This document shows positions 40,689-53,900 of a stretch of 64,000 nt of DNA, one piece after another. Numbering within the stretch: position 1 is the stretch's first letter; every line of letters begins with the position of its first letter. The notes below the pieces were generated by a model. The model worked only from the letters and a program-made list of their open reading frames with translations, was not told where the DNA came from and made no database searches. Position numbers and translations under genes: made by a program. The DNA comes from Megalonaias nervosa (Eukaryota; Mollusca; Bivalvia; Unionida; Unionidae), in NCBI GenBank assembly GCA_016617855.1, contig JAECUM010096224.1, forward strand, positions 62,001 through 126,000, read 5' to 3'.

Positions 40689-41896
40689 AGTCCAAGATCA
40701 AGGGATTTCAGGCTGTGTTGCTTAGGTTGTTAGGAGGATGGGTTATCTTTCATATAGGGAATCCAGCCACTCATCTCCAGAAGGATACGTGAGGTAGAGG
40801 CCATGATGCTCAGCATCCCCTCCTTCTATTATTCTCCTAACGTAATGTGACTGGGAAACGTATTCAAAGGAGAAAGAAAATATTTCAAGTAAATTATGTT
40901 TCTCCGAGAATACTTACCCAGTCACATTACTTAAAAACCCTCCCAACCACCTCGCCATGTGAGCGTCTGCGTTAATGCCTCACTCAGCTAAAACCTGGCT
41001 ACACCTGGTGGTATCAAGGGGCTGGATTCACTAGTTAGCAGGCTAATATTCCTAACGTAATGTGATTGGGTAAGTATTCTTGGAGAAATATAATTCACTT
41101 AAAAAATTTGCTTTTAGTATCAAGATATTTGAGCATATCTTTAATTTTATAATATTAATATCATAAAATGTTTAGCAAATCACCATTGGGCTGGACATTT
41201 TTAAATGTAGTTTTACTTTGCTTAATAAAATATCATGATACTAAAATATTGTGATTTTTATGGGAGTTGGAATAGTACATGATCCAACAATACCCTTGTC
41301 TTCCCATGCCGCTGTTGCCCCTGAATTATGTCCCTTGATGGGACTATGGGGTCAAGAAATAATATACCTGTACTTTTATTATTATTGTTGTTATTAATAC
41401 TATTATTATTATTATTTTGTCAAAACCATATCCAATTCAGTGTATGTATGGATTATACAAAATCACATTTGTATTTATCATCTTCTACAACTTATGGGAT
41501 ATGGGTTATGCCCTTGGAATGGAACACTGGGTCAAAAACTTATGTTAATGTTTTTGGTTTTTTTAAAATTTGATTTATACACTAATTGGAATATATAACA
41601 ACATCATTTGATTCTTTTGCTTCCTATAGTAGTCCTGCACTTAATGATACCTCTGATTTAGTCCATGATGTCAGTGGGTTATGCAGGTAGATATCTCAAC
41701 AACTGGTCTTGGGGGACATCTTTACCTTTTATCTTATTTTTATAGTGCTGAATGTTTATGTTTATTTAAAAGGATTTATCTTGCTAAAGGTTTTATCTGT
41801 AATTCTTCATCTTTACAGTTTTAGAACATACCTTCCTACATATGTATGTACCTAACAACCTACCTACCTATATAGATAGATACATACATAGATACA

Positions 41897-41930
<34 letters not shown>

Positions 41931-44900
41931 CATACATACATAACATTTAAGGACATGTGTTTTTAATATACAGTTATTGTAATGTGAGGTACGTAATCTG
42001 TTTTGATTTTTAAAAATTCCATTTTTCCAGCTGATGCCTTTTTTAAAGCTGCTATATCCATGGTCCCTGAGCTTCCTAAAACTCTAGAGCTGGATGGGAA
42101 GTCACGATCTGCAGAGCCTATCTTGATGGAGTACTTATACACCTTTATCTCCACTCTTTTAGTTGTCCCAGTAAGTCATACTCAACACTTCATTTGTGAG
42201 TCCCATTTGTAGAAACTGGTTAAATTTGCTTAGGGGTGTATTACTAAAATTTGTTACATGTCAGTCATTTGAGCAGCTATTCTTTTTTTAAGTTCTTTAA
42301 AAATTAGCTTTTGTCCTCCATGCAGTAAACTGTTAAGTTGTGTATGCATTCTTATACAGTTCTAGTTTTGTGTTTTGTTGAATTTATATTAATTGCTTCA
42401 ACAGTAACAACAACAACAACAGAAAAAGAAGAAGCCAAATAGTTTTAAAGTTAAGGATAATGAAAGTATGAGATTACATAAAACCTCTGATTTGAGTAGT
42501 CTCTATTATGAGTGACTGCAAGTCATTTATCATGTACAGATTGATTTTACTGTATAAATGTACTGGCATGAACAGCCACCTGCTAAATGTGACCAGTGGT
42601 TTTAAGTTTTTGGCAAAATTTCAACATTGCAGTAACTGACTATATTACAAAACCAGATATAAACACTACACACTTTTAATTACCCTTTGTAACCTGGTTT
42701 GCTGAGTCAAGTCTGCAGGTGGAGCAAAGGTTGTTCCAAACCAAGATGCACAAAAAAGTGAGAGGAAAGGTTGAGTGGGCCATGGTTTCCTTGAATGTAT
42801 AACTAGAGTTATATGTAAGAAACTATATAGACCGGACTTAAATCATTTATCACAAACCACCACTGTAATGCCATAGTCAAATAAATCCTTATTATGAATA
42901 AGCATTCCATCTTTGAATGAAGCATGAATGCATATTAGGGCTGTTCCAGTAAAACATATATTCCCCCCCCCCCCGGGACGGCACTCCAAAAAAACTTCTG
43001 TAGGAGGTTGTGTTTCAAACTATTTTGATTCTGACAGTGGAAGGTTGGTTAGGAAAATCACTTCTATTGTGGGTTGTGTTAACAAAATGAGAAATCACTG
43101 GTGGGGTTGTCAGAAAAAAAAGAATATATATTTAAAATCGCATCTAATCCCATCCTAGCGGTCTAACGTGAATAAGCATTGGGTCAGAAAATGATGCCAG
43201 TACACGTGAGTGCACCTAATTTGTATGAATTCGCGTACTTTTAAAGCAGTAATACGCGTTCCGCAAATTACGTCAACATCGCGGATATAAAACGTGCTTT
43301 GCGCAGTATGCAATTTTTAACTTTAAAAGTGCATTTTGCGACGTAATTCGAGCTGCCAGTAGCGGTCTTGCAGCGCTTGATGCGACATCTAGATTCAGGA
43401 AGGCAAACGCTAAAGTAGCTGGATACTTTGGTTTGACATGAATGGCTGCTAAACTAAATTTAATTGGTTCAGCCCTGGAACAAGCATTTTATGGAAGTTT
43501 TACAAATGCATGTTTCAAATAAGGGCCACACAGGAAACCAAAATGGCTGAATCATAAAAGGTTTTTGTCTTCAGACAACGTTTTCAGTCGGCAAATACTG
43601 GCTGGTGATAGCTATGATGACAATGAATTTCACGTATATCAGTCTGTTGGACATTGGGAAAATGTTACTGGAAATACCAGTGTGTGATTTTGAGCCCGAA
43701 ATTGATGTTGTGTGTGAGTCTGAAACTCATGTTTGACAAGTCAAGTCATTTCGAATTAAATCTCAAAATGGCCCAGACAAAGCAGATATGAGTGGATAGA
43801 ATCAACAGACAGAATCAGTGGAATAATTCATACAAAGTATTCTGAGAAGAAAACTACAAACCAATATTACAGGAAAATTACAGATTTTTACAAGAAAAAA
43901 TTATCAGTGAAATCGACTCACGAGAGAAACAAGGTGCATGGGAGAAAATGGCTGTCCACAAAGCCGACAAGAAAATTAGACAAATAGAGAAATTCTTTAA
44001 GACGAGAAAAAGAGAGACAACCGAAGGATCATATCTAGAATGTTTATACAGAGAAGGGACGCAGGAATTGGATACATCAAAGATATCAAGAGAAAGAGTA
44101 CCAGGAACAGCAGATGTTATGATAGCACTCAAGGTTTTAAACCCAGACTAGATAAAACAAACTTACTCTATCCACCCAAATGGATACATATTGAGACCAA
44201 GAGGCACACAACCGATATTACTGTATGGGGAAATGACTATTAAAGGACAACCAGTTACAGTAAAAGAACCAACACCACACTTGCAGAAAATTAAAAAACA
44301 AACTGGAGAGCTACATCTATCTGACATCCCACTTGAAATATCACTGCAAGCAACAGTAGAAAAGTTCAAAGAAAAGTTCAATATTAAGGTCATATTATCA
44401 AAACTAGCAACTATTCCCTTAACCAAGATATACAATGGAATAAGAATTTTTGAAATTGAAAAGAGCAAGATGAGAGAAGTGAAAAGAGCATTTTATCTAT
44501 TTGGATTTCTAACCAAATCATGGTATAAGGGGTGTATATATCATCGAATATGCAATAGATGTGGACAGAAAGGACATACTCCACACAAATGTCCTACAAA
44601 CACTGAGAACCCAGCAGAGACCAGAGTGACAATGACAGAACAACAGCAACAACAACAACAACATCCAAAAGAACAATCCAGAGAAATACTTTAAGTAGAA
44701 ACAACAACTAATAGGACCAAGCAAAATCAACAAACACAACAGGAAGAAACCCATCAGAAACAAACAGAAGTACAAGAGAATAAACAACAGGAAAATGAGT
44801 TACTCAACAACAATAACAAAAGGACGAATCCAAAACACCAATAGCCAAATGTAAAAGAAGCAACTCCAATAGGAACAATAACAACGAAAGATGAGTTAAA

Positions 44901-47900
44901 CAAAACTTCATCAAAAACAACAATAACAAGGATGGAGTTTAACGCAGCATCAAAAACGACAACACAGATAATATCAGAAATTAGAAAAGAACCAAGGCCA
45001 ATACCAAGAAAGATCAAAACAAATGTGATGGTATCAATACCATTAGAAGGAAGTTATCAAGAAACAAGGACAACACTACAAAGGGAAATGGGAACACCAG
45101 GAACACAAAATAATAAACAACAACAGGACCAAAGACAGGGTTTAGAAACAACTATAACAACAAAAACAGGAACAAAACCAACAACAACACAACAAAGTAG
45201 CCTGACAGTAGAAGAACAAGAAAAAGAGAGAAAAGGAGAGCTGAGAGGAGGAAAAGAGAGAGAAGGAAGAAGAAGATTGTAGAATGATGGAATCATATTT
45301 TCTTGAGGAGGATGAAAATCTAGAGTAATAAAAAAAAAAAAAATTACAATCTTGTAAGATAAGATTTATAAATATATGCTTATACAATCATTGTAAAAAA
45401 AAAATTTAAAAAAATAGCACAAATGATAACGTAACACCATTAGGCAATCACACTGGTAGGGCATGGGGTGCCTCCCTAAAGTGGTCTGAAAAGATCAACA
45501 GGGAGAGTACCCTCCAAAGAAAAAAAAGAAATTGATGTTGCATGTGAGGCCAATGTATGTGTTGGAAGGACAGGATGCCGGTTGTATTTATTCAAGATAC
45601 CCATGTCTGAACAAGCAGACTATGGGAATGTTGGACTTAAAACCCTAATACAGCATTATGGAAGAGAAAAAATTTGACATAAGAGGCAGCAAAGCACTGA
45701 TTCAAGGAAGTGAAACTTTGGCAGAGTTCGTGTTAGTGAAGACTTTTCTTTTTGGAACAGAGACATCCAAGAGAGAATACCCATGGGGTCATACCTGTGA
45801 GATGTTGAAAATTGCACAACCCTAAAGAACAGTAACTTGTTCAAACTAGTTATGCATATGCATTTCAGACAGCAGACAATGAAAGGGAGTTCTCAGCACA
45901 AAATGATATTCATACACAGAGGAGGAGGATCATATTAAATTCAGAAACAATCAACAAATTAAAGCTCATAGACATAGGGAACATCAGAGAATTCCCATAC
46001 AAAATAATTAAGTGTGTGTAGATCTATAGTTGGCAGAACCACTATGGCAACAAAAGAATAACAAGACTAACTTTCATATCATGCAGATGTATTACCAAAT
46101 GAAGTACATGCTCTCTGTGTGCAAACATTAAATGACATTAAACATAAGGAACTGATTGATATGTGTAAACTCAAAGCAAGATGGGTAAAATTTGTCCTGT
46201 TTGTGTTTGGTTATTCCTATGTATATTTTGAGCATGGTGATATTTTCTTCAGACCTTTTTGCACTTACTTCCAAACCATCATTATTTCTGCATATTCCTA
46301 TCAGTATTTTCCCAGTGATATTAATTTCCTGATCTGATGTTCGTTTCTTGTGCAATTTTTACATTTCAAGAATTCTCACAGTATTAAAAAACAATGTAAT
46401 CTGCACCAAATTGAGTTGTTTGAGAAGAAATTCATTTCTTAACCCAAATATCACTGAAGCTATGAGTTCAGGCATTAAAGTCTCACATTAAATAACATTT
46501 GAAGTAGCCATGATAGTAATTTAGGATGCAACTGTTCTAATTTCACCATTGGTATATTCAAATCTTGAATGTGATGGAGGAACATGGCTCCAAAATAAAC
46601 ACATTCAATTTTAGAACCTGTTCATTGACTTTTTTATCAAGTATATAATCCGATTCCAACTGAACTGTTAGAAATTTTAATTCTTTTGACAACATCGTAA
46701 TTAGCTGTCAAATATGGAGTAAGCCTATGGTCTTTCTGCCATCCCAACCAAGACACCACCACAACCACGTGGCCATGCCCAACGACATCACAGTAATAAT
46801 CACTATACAACTAGAGATGACATCTCTTTGAGTATTTTTATTTTAGTAGAGCCTTGACAGAGTGGAACAGTAAGAAAGAGTGACAGATATTTAAGTGTTA
46901 GGGATATATTAAACCATGGCTATTCCTCCCACCACCACTTCCTCATTGGAGATCACACACACAAAACTTAGATTAAGCCCTGAAATCCTGGCAGCATCCC
47001 TGCAGGGGAGATAACTTGACCATTTTATTTGATTTTATTGGTCTCTGGTTATCTCATGGTATTTCTGTTACTTGAAAACTATCTTACAGTGTGTCCAGTC
47101 AGCATGGTCGAAAAAGGCATACAACCATTGTTGAAGGACTCACATTACTATGGATATGAAAGAACAAAAACCATACTATAAATCAGTGAAGATAAAATGG
47201 AGTATGTATGGGTTTGACTGTCCCTGATTGGTTGATAATGAAAGTAAGATTTTAGTAAAAAGAATCTTTTGAGAGCTTGTCCTACTTATAACTGAAAAAA
47301 AGTCACGGACATTGTTTTATCAACATAATTTTCATCCCTTTACAGACCTGAGTTTGGAATATTCGTTAGTGAAATCAGCACCTGACTCTTTTGTGTAGTA
47401 TTGAAAGCACACATTTCAAATATCCAAAATATGGTGTGGCTGTTAAGGTTTTCTTTTCACAAAAGCTGTCATCATAGATGTGTCTATACTGATACAAATT
47501 AGATCTATACTGATACAAATTAGATCATGTGCACTCAAAATGTTAAGTTATTGAATTTTAATATCATGGTGTTTGCACAGGTTTACAGTGGGAACTGAAT
47601 TAGTACAGTGAGTCCTGAACTATTGAGTTTTCTGCAGAAACATGGAATCTAAGCAGATTACATACATCCAGAAATGTAGAGGTTTTCTATCTTGGATTTA
47701 GTCTTCCCGTTGCATTTCACATTGATATGCATATTCACAAACAGTTGCTTAATTCAAATGCATCATTGAAAAACATTGATGCATTCTCATACTTTGTTAA
47801 AAATATTTATTACAGATGCATTCTCCAGATACCGGTGAATATAGCTTGAATAAGTTTATAACAGTTCTGGTTGGAACAATGGACATTGTTAGAGAAACTT

Positions 47901-50900
47901 TAAGTGAGCTAAAATGTGAATGCTTCGGCAGCGTATGATGCAGGATTGCTCAAGGCTTCTCCATCTCATATGCTCACCTTGAAAAATCCATTTGTACCAA
48001 CTGATGATGACATAGGTAACTATCAGAAAGGCATAATTGATGATATTCAAAGGTCTACAAAAATTACTAGAGTCAGAACTTATGAACTCATACAGCTGTG
48101 GCATAATGGACTAGTATCTTTACCTTTGCTGCTGTTGCCACAGTTGTTTGATTTAGTTTGGTTTGGTTTGTTTTTTTGGGGGCGGGGTTACTGCCATGTT
48201 TCAGTACATGATGGGCTATACATGGCAGCCAATATATTAGGTGGAAGAAGAACCCCGAAAGACCACTAACCAAATTGGTTAATCTGTGACAAAAACTCAC
48301 TCTGTGAGATGTGCAAGTGATCAGTAAAAGAAAGCACCTTAGTACACTTGGGCACATGGAGCCTCAGTTGATCTGATGTTTATCTCCAACAGCTGTAATC
48401 ATTTAGACATGAGACCTCAGGTTTCGGTAGATCATTATGGCCTTTAGACCATTTTCAGATGAAGAGAATCTATATATGGCAGCCTGAAGAAAATTCAAGT
48501 ACTTTTGAGACACCAAACACCACTTATGTAGAACTAATGACCTTCCACAAGTAAGTGGCAACTTTCTCATTTACACATTGGAGGCAAGTAATCACATGAC
48601 AAGCATCTTGTACCACTCTGCCATGGAAGCCCCTCAGATCTGTATCACAAGACAAGCATCTTATACCACTCTGCAATGAAAGCCCCTCAGACCACAGGTA
48701 CAAGTCTCATATGAAAGACTAGAAGTGGGAGATAGAACCTGTGACAACTGGATTGAAAGTGCAGAATGTTACAGCTAGGCCTTCAGTGATGATGATGATG
48801 CTGTTGACAATACAGTTAACTGCAATGACATTGATTTTACAAGTATTCTGGGAAAAAATGATTCCTTGACTTTCATCCATTTTTAAAAATCTAATTTATG
48901 ATATAAAAATGTTTGACTTGCAATATTTCTTTTCTTTAAACTTTATATTAGTCTTGCAACAAGGCATAAGAATAAGTCTGAAATATATGTTCTTACAAGA
49001 AATGATATAGTGTAAAAGTCGGCATAAAATATGCGACATCACTTCCACATGCATTAATGGGTTTTTTTCTGACAAATCATGTATTATAAGTTTACCAAAA
49101 CATTTATTGAAAAAATAATAACAACGAATCATTGCATCTGACCACACATTTAAAGCAATACAAGATTTAACTATTATTCTCATCAAAAGCAGAATGCCTG
49201 AGAACAAAGAAAAATAGCAAAACATAGTGATCACTTTAGTAAACACACAGTTTAGTAAGGATACAAATTCATGATTTCTGTATTAGAATAGAAATTCCTA
49301 TTATAAAGTCTATATTCATGGACATTAAATTAGTAGGTATTAAGGGAACGATCAATGACATCTACAAATAATAAGCCACCAAGAAAATTTGTGATTCCAC
49401 GGTATCAGAGACATACGTGGCTGACAGACAAACAAACAAAAGGACAAAAGATTGATTATAATGAATGAACACAAATTAAAATATGCAGTAGATTATATGA
49501 TCTATTAGAATTCAGTAGATTACCTCCAGTCAGCTGTCATTTAAATCGCTTCTGTCCCCAACCCAATATTAAAATCACTTCTACCGCCCACTAACCCATA
49601 GCCAGAAATTATGTAAAAAAAAATATGCTTCTGTAGGGGGCAGTGTTTTCCGATTAAAACATATCTGACAGTGGATCATAATTTTTTAAAATTGCTTCTG
49701 TTGTGGGTTGGTTGAATTTGAAAGTGCCTTCCCCCTGGGGAGGGTATATGTTTTACTGGAACAGCCCTTACTAGTTCAGAGGTTTGTATTGTTTGTTTAA
49801 GCACAATACTGTTAATGTAATGTGAGAAATTTTCTCTCACTGTTTTCACTGTAGTAAATCAGATGATGCAGGAAATTATTTGTCTGTTGAATTACAATAT
49901 ATATAGACTGGGATAAATGGGTCTTATTTTCATTCTCAGACCTGTGCACCCTCTGTATTTTTCTGTATTTCATATGGGAAAAAATATCAAATACGGAAAT
50001 ACAACTTCAAGAGCTAAATCCGATTTTGTGCGAGGTAAAATACGGAAAATTTGTATTTGGCAAATACGAGAAGCAAAGAAAGAAAAGAAGTACAAAAATG
50101 AAGCAATAGCATCCCGCCGTAGTTAGCTCTGTATTAAATAGAAGGGTCATGTGCAAAACGCTCTGCAACATTGCATGTGTAGAGTTTCTTTGTTGTTGCG
50201 TCTGTAGTGTAAACAGCATCATGGCAGAGCGTGGTTCGGGAAATGTATTTGAAATGGTATCTATGAAGAAGAGAGTGGCTGAAGAAAAATTAACTTCAAT
50301 CAAAGACACGAAGCGACGAGTATAGCAGTTTCTCACATCATACAGCAAGACCTGACCATTCATTTCTGCCAAAAGAAAGGGCGATAGTTATGCCTACTGC
50401 AATCTGTGTGAAACTGATATATCAATTAGGAGTGGTGGCGGGAATGACATCTCTCGTCACATAAAATTGGAGAAGCTTAAAGCGATCGATAAGGCAAGAT
50501 AGATGGCTCCAATTACATCATTCTTTTCAAATAATACCAAACGTTCAACTGACTGTGACGAACACACCCTGCGTGTGACTCGTGCTGAAGTTTTGATGTG
50601 CGAACTCGTCGCTTACCACAATCTGTCATTAGCAACAGCTGATTCCTTGCATGATGGATTCAAACTTATGTATCCCAATAGCAAAATTGTTGCAGGTATG
50701 TAGAAATTTATTTATTTTATTTTATATCATGTTTATCTATTTTTATGACATTTACTTACAAGGCAAATCCAGGCAATTACAGTAATCTAAAACCTTTTAT
50801 GCATGTATTTTTACCAAGTGAAGCACACATACACAGTTGGTACCAGGCACCTGTTAAATTTAATCCCAGCTAGTTATTCGAATTTGCTAAAACTTACAAA

Positions 50901-53900
50901 TTCTAAAATAGAATCAGTTTCAATGGACCATTGTTTGAATAGTCAATGGTGTGAACACTTTTACTGAACTAACTTATATATTGTACAAATTTCAGTATTT
51001 ATGTTTCAGATATGAAGTATGGCAGAAAGAAGGCAACTGTTCTTGTGAAGACTTTGGGAAAGGCACAACAAAGGAGCTTGTATGAGAGGATACAGACTGC
51101 AGCCTTCACACTTTCGACAGATGGGAGTAATGATAATAGGAGCAAGCAGTTCCCAATTGTAATTAGATCAATGGACCAAAACACAGGACTTGTTCACTCG
51201 GAGCTACTTTCCCTTCCTGTCTGCACTGGATCTGCCACAGGAGAAAACATATTCAAAATCCTGGATGGGAAAATCAATGCACGCAGCCTACAGTGGAATA
51301 ATTGCTTAGCACTCGGATGTGACAATGCCCCGGTTGTGACTGGGAACAAAATTGGTGTAATTTCCTACATTAGAAGCATGACAGTGTATTCTTGGCAGGA
51401 TGCTGCCTCCATGTTGTGCACAATGCAGCCCAAAAAGGAGCCAGGTGTTTACCTGATGTGGCTGAGATCTTGCAGGATGTATAGTATTATTTCCAGAAAA
51501 GCGAGAAATGACAGCACAAATTCTCTAGTGTTCAAGACCTTTTCGACATTGAGCAGAAGAGAATGCTCAAGCATGTTTGTACCAGATGGCTAAGTATTGT
51601 TCGTTGCCTGGAGAGATTGCTTCAAAACTGGGAACCTTTGAAAAAGTTCTTTAAATCAGAATTTGAAAATATCAAGACCAAGTTAGTTTCACCTTCAACA
51701 CAAGTTGCCGAGAGCAGTGACAAACCATATGCCCACAAGAAAGTAGAAAACATCCTGAAGTTCCTGAAATTGCCTACAAACAAGCTGTATGTTCTTTTTC
51801 TGAACTATACTGTCAAGATGTATGATGATGTGCTTGTCGGTCTCAAGTTAGATGAACCGAAGATACATATACTGAGAAAAATGCTGGTCAACCAGATTCT
51901 GAAAGTACTTTGTCGTTTTGTCAAACCAGCTGCCATGTCAAGTTGTGTGCCTGAAGCTGTTGACTTCAAAAGCAGCTACAATTTAAAAGACAGCAAGGAC
52001 TTAGTCATAGGTGATGCTGCAGGCAGTTTCATTTGCAATTCTGACAGTAATGGTTTAAGGGACATGCGGATCAAGCAGTTCTACGGGAATGTAAAGCTGT
52101 ATTTTAAGAGTGTTTGCTGTTACTTGATTGAGAAGCTTCCTCTCAAAAAACCAATCTTGAGGCATGCAGTTGTAGCCAACGCTTCTTTGCAACAGACAGC
52201 CAAACTGAATGATCTGACTTTCTTCCTGCATAGATTTCCAGCACTAGTTCCTCCTGGTTGCACTATTGACACTGTTGTTGTGCAGTTTGCTATATATCAA
52301 TATACAGACCTATCCACCTGCACCAGACAAAGAATGGATGAAACCTGGGCTGCAGTTGGCAATAAGAAGGATGAATAGTGGGCATTGTTCCTCAGTGAAC
52401 TTTCAGTTATAATGCAAGGAATATTAACCATTCCCCACAGTAATGCCCACTGTAAGAGAATCTTTTTCCACAGTGCGTAAGAACAGAACAGAGCAGAGGT
52501 CATCAATGGGAGACGACACTCTAGAAGCATTGTTGCTTATTAAATCAAAACCAAGTTATCCATTTGAATCCCAACACCAGCACTCAGTTGAACAACTACA
52601 TAAGTTGAAAAGTGCCTACTATGAAATGAATAAGACAAGTCAGTGATCCTCATTCCAGCATACATGTAGCACTGAACGTGACACTGCTTTGCTGTAACCT
52701 ACAGCATCTAAGCTCAACACTGATGATCATTAATAAATTATTTTCAACTGATAATTGTTTCAAATATTGTAAATATGAAATATTTTGCATCATTATTGCA
52801 GCATGGGTCATTGTATTGACAGTTTGGATACAAGATGTGTCAGTAATGTTATGCGTTTCTATTGATGTGCGCTTGTGAAGAATACTGAAAGCTGACATGA
52901 AATACCGAAAATATCCCTGAAAATACTGAAAAGCATTATAAGGGGGTGCACACCTCTGCATTCTCCTAAGTTATTTGCATTTTCTAGATGAGTTAATTCT
53001 GTAGTTATTGTAAAAGTTCCTATTTTTCATTGCTTTATGAATCTCACTATTGTTTAACCCATGTACAACACCAAAAGTACCAGAGATCTCATTATCTGTT
53101 CTCCTTAGTATGCCTGTTATGTCCTTTGTGTATCAAATTTATTATTTTTGTTGTGGGTGACATAAGATTTTGGTTTTCGCTCAGAATAAATTTACGGAGT
53201 AAGTTTATCATAGTTAATTTTAAGTCTATTGAAAGGATAAATTAGTGTTACCTTTGTTACATTTGCAATTTATGTGCTAATAAACCATATGTGAACATCA
53301 AATAAAAATGTAAATGTTTATGATCAGTGTATTTTATTGCCATGTAATAAATTTTGAGATGACGGGAAGAGCTAGGAGTAAAGACTGTAATGTATGTGCA
53401 GTAATTATTGGTATTTTCCCACTTCAACATGGTTGAATTTCAACCTTGAAAACTATTCCTCCTGTACAGACCTGTTATGAAGGACCACCAGTTTTCAGAG
53501 GTACCTTTCGGTTTGGCAAAAGAGGTTGTCTCACAGGACAGGTGTTACTGTATTCTGCTGTAATATAAATAAATTGCTCTCAATGGTTATAACTGTTCTA
53601 GGCTTATAAAGAGAAAAATTAAGTTGTGTACCCATAAATATGGTTATCTTACAGAGTTGAACCCCCAATTTATCATGCAGCATAACTTATACATACAGGG
53701 CCCAGAATGTTCTTTAACACACAGACCCATGGCAAGTTGCTTAAAAAACCGAAAACTTGCCTTGGCTCAAATTTGACTGGCCAGAAAGGACTGTACTCTT
53801 TATTATTTTCACATATTGAAAAATTTTAATAATTAAAGGCATACAAAGTATGATGTTATTGACTAATATTTTCTATATCTATTTGTCTCAAAATAGTCCA

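Larger units (their letters stand above)
34121..41319 (+). mobile_element. DIRS-like (tyrosine recombinase) retroelement, decayed, ~7.2 kb
   Basis: Inverted ends match between 34121-34192 plus 34212-34265 on the left and 41250-41319 plus 41018-41070 on the right. A further inner piece, 35341-35390, mirrors 40975-41022. Between them lie, in order, a proline-rich gag-like region, reverse transcriptase, RNase H and a tyrosine recombinase. That order, with inverted ends and no DDE integrase, defines DIRS-type elements. All frames are interrupted. The element is clearly richer in G+C than the surrounding intron. It occupies most of intron 13. Confidence 0.85.

Noticed and set aside
44518..45387. 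- strand frames that look like multi-pass membrane proteins (Leu/Phe/Cys/Val rich)
   Set aside because: They are the antisense of the Gln/Thr/Asn/Lys-rich ORF1 tail, which automatically yields hydrophobic runs.
45540..46340. LINE endonuclease/ORF2 downstream of ORF1
   Set aside because: Only isolated weak phrases resemble an endonuclease start, with no catalytic motif and no reverse transcriptase motif visible.
42935..49770. A single 6.8 kb DNA transposon with AGGGCTGTTCCAGT ends
   Set aside because: The sequences next to the two ends are homologous in the same orientation, which fits two separate truncated MITEs better; kept only as a finding to test.
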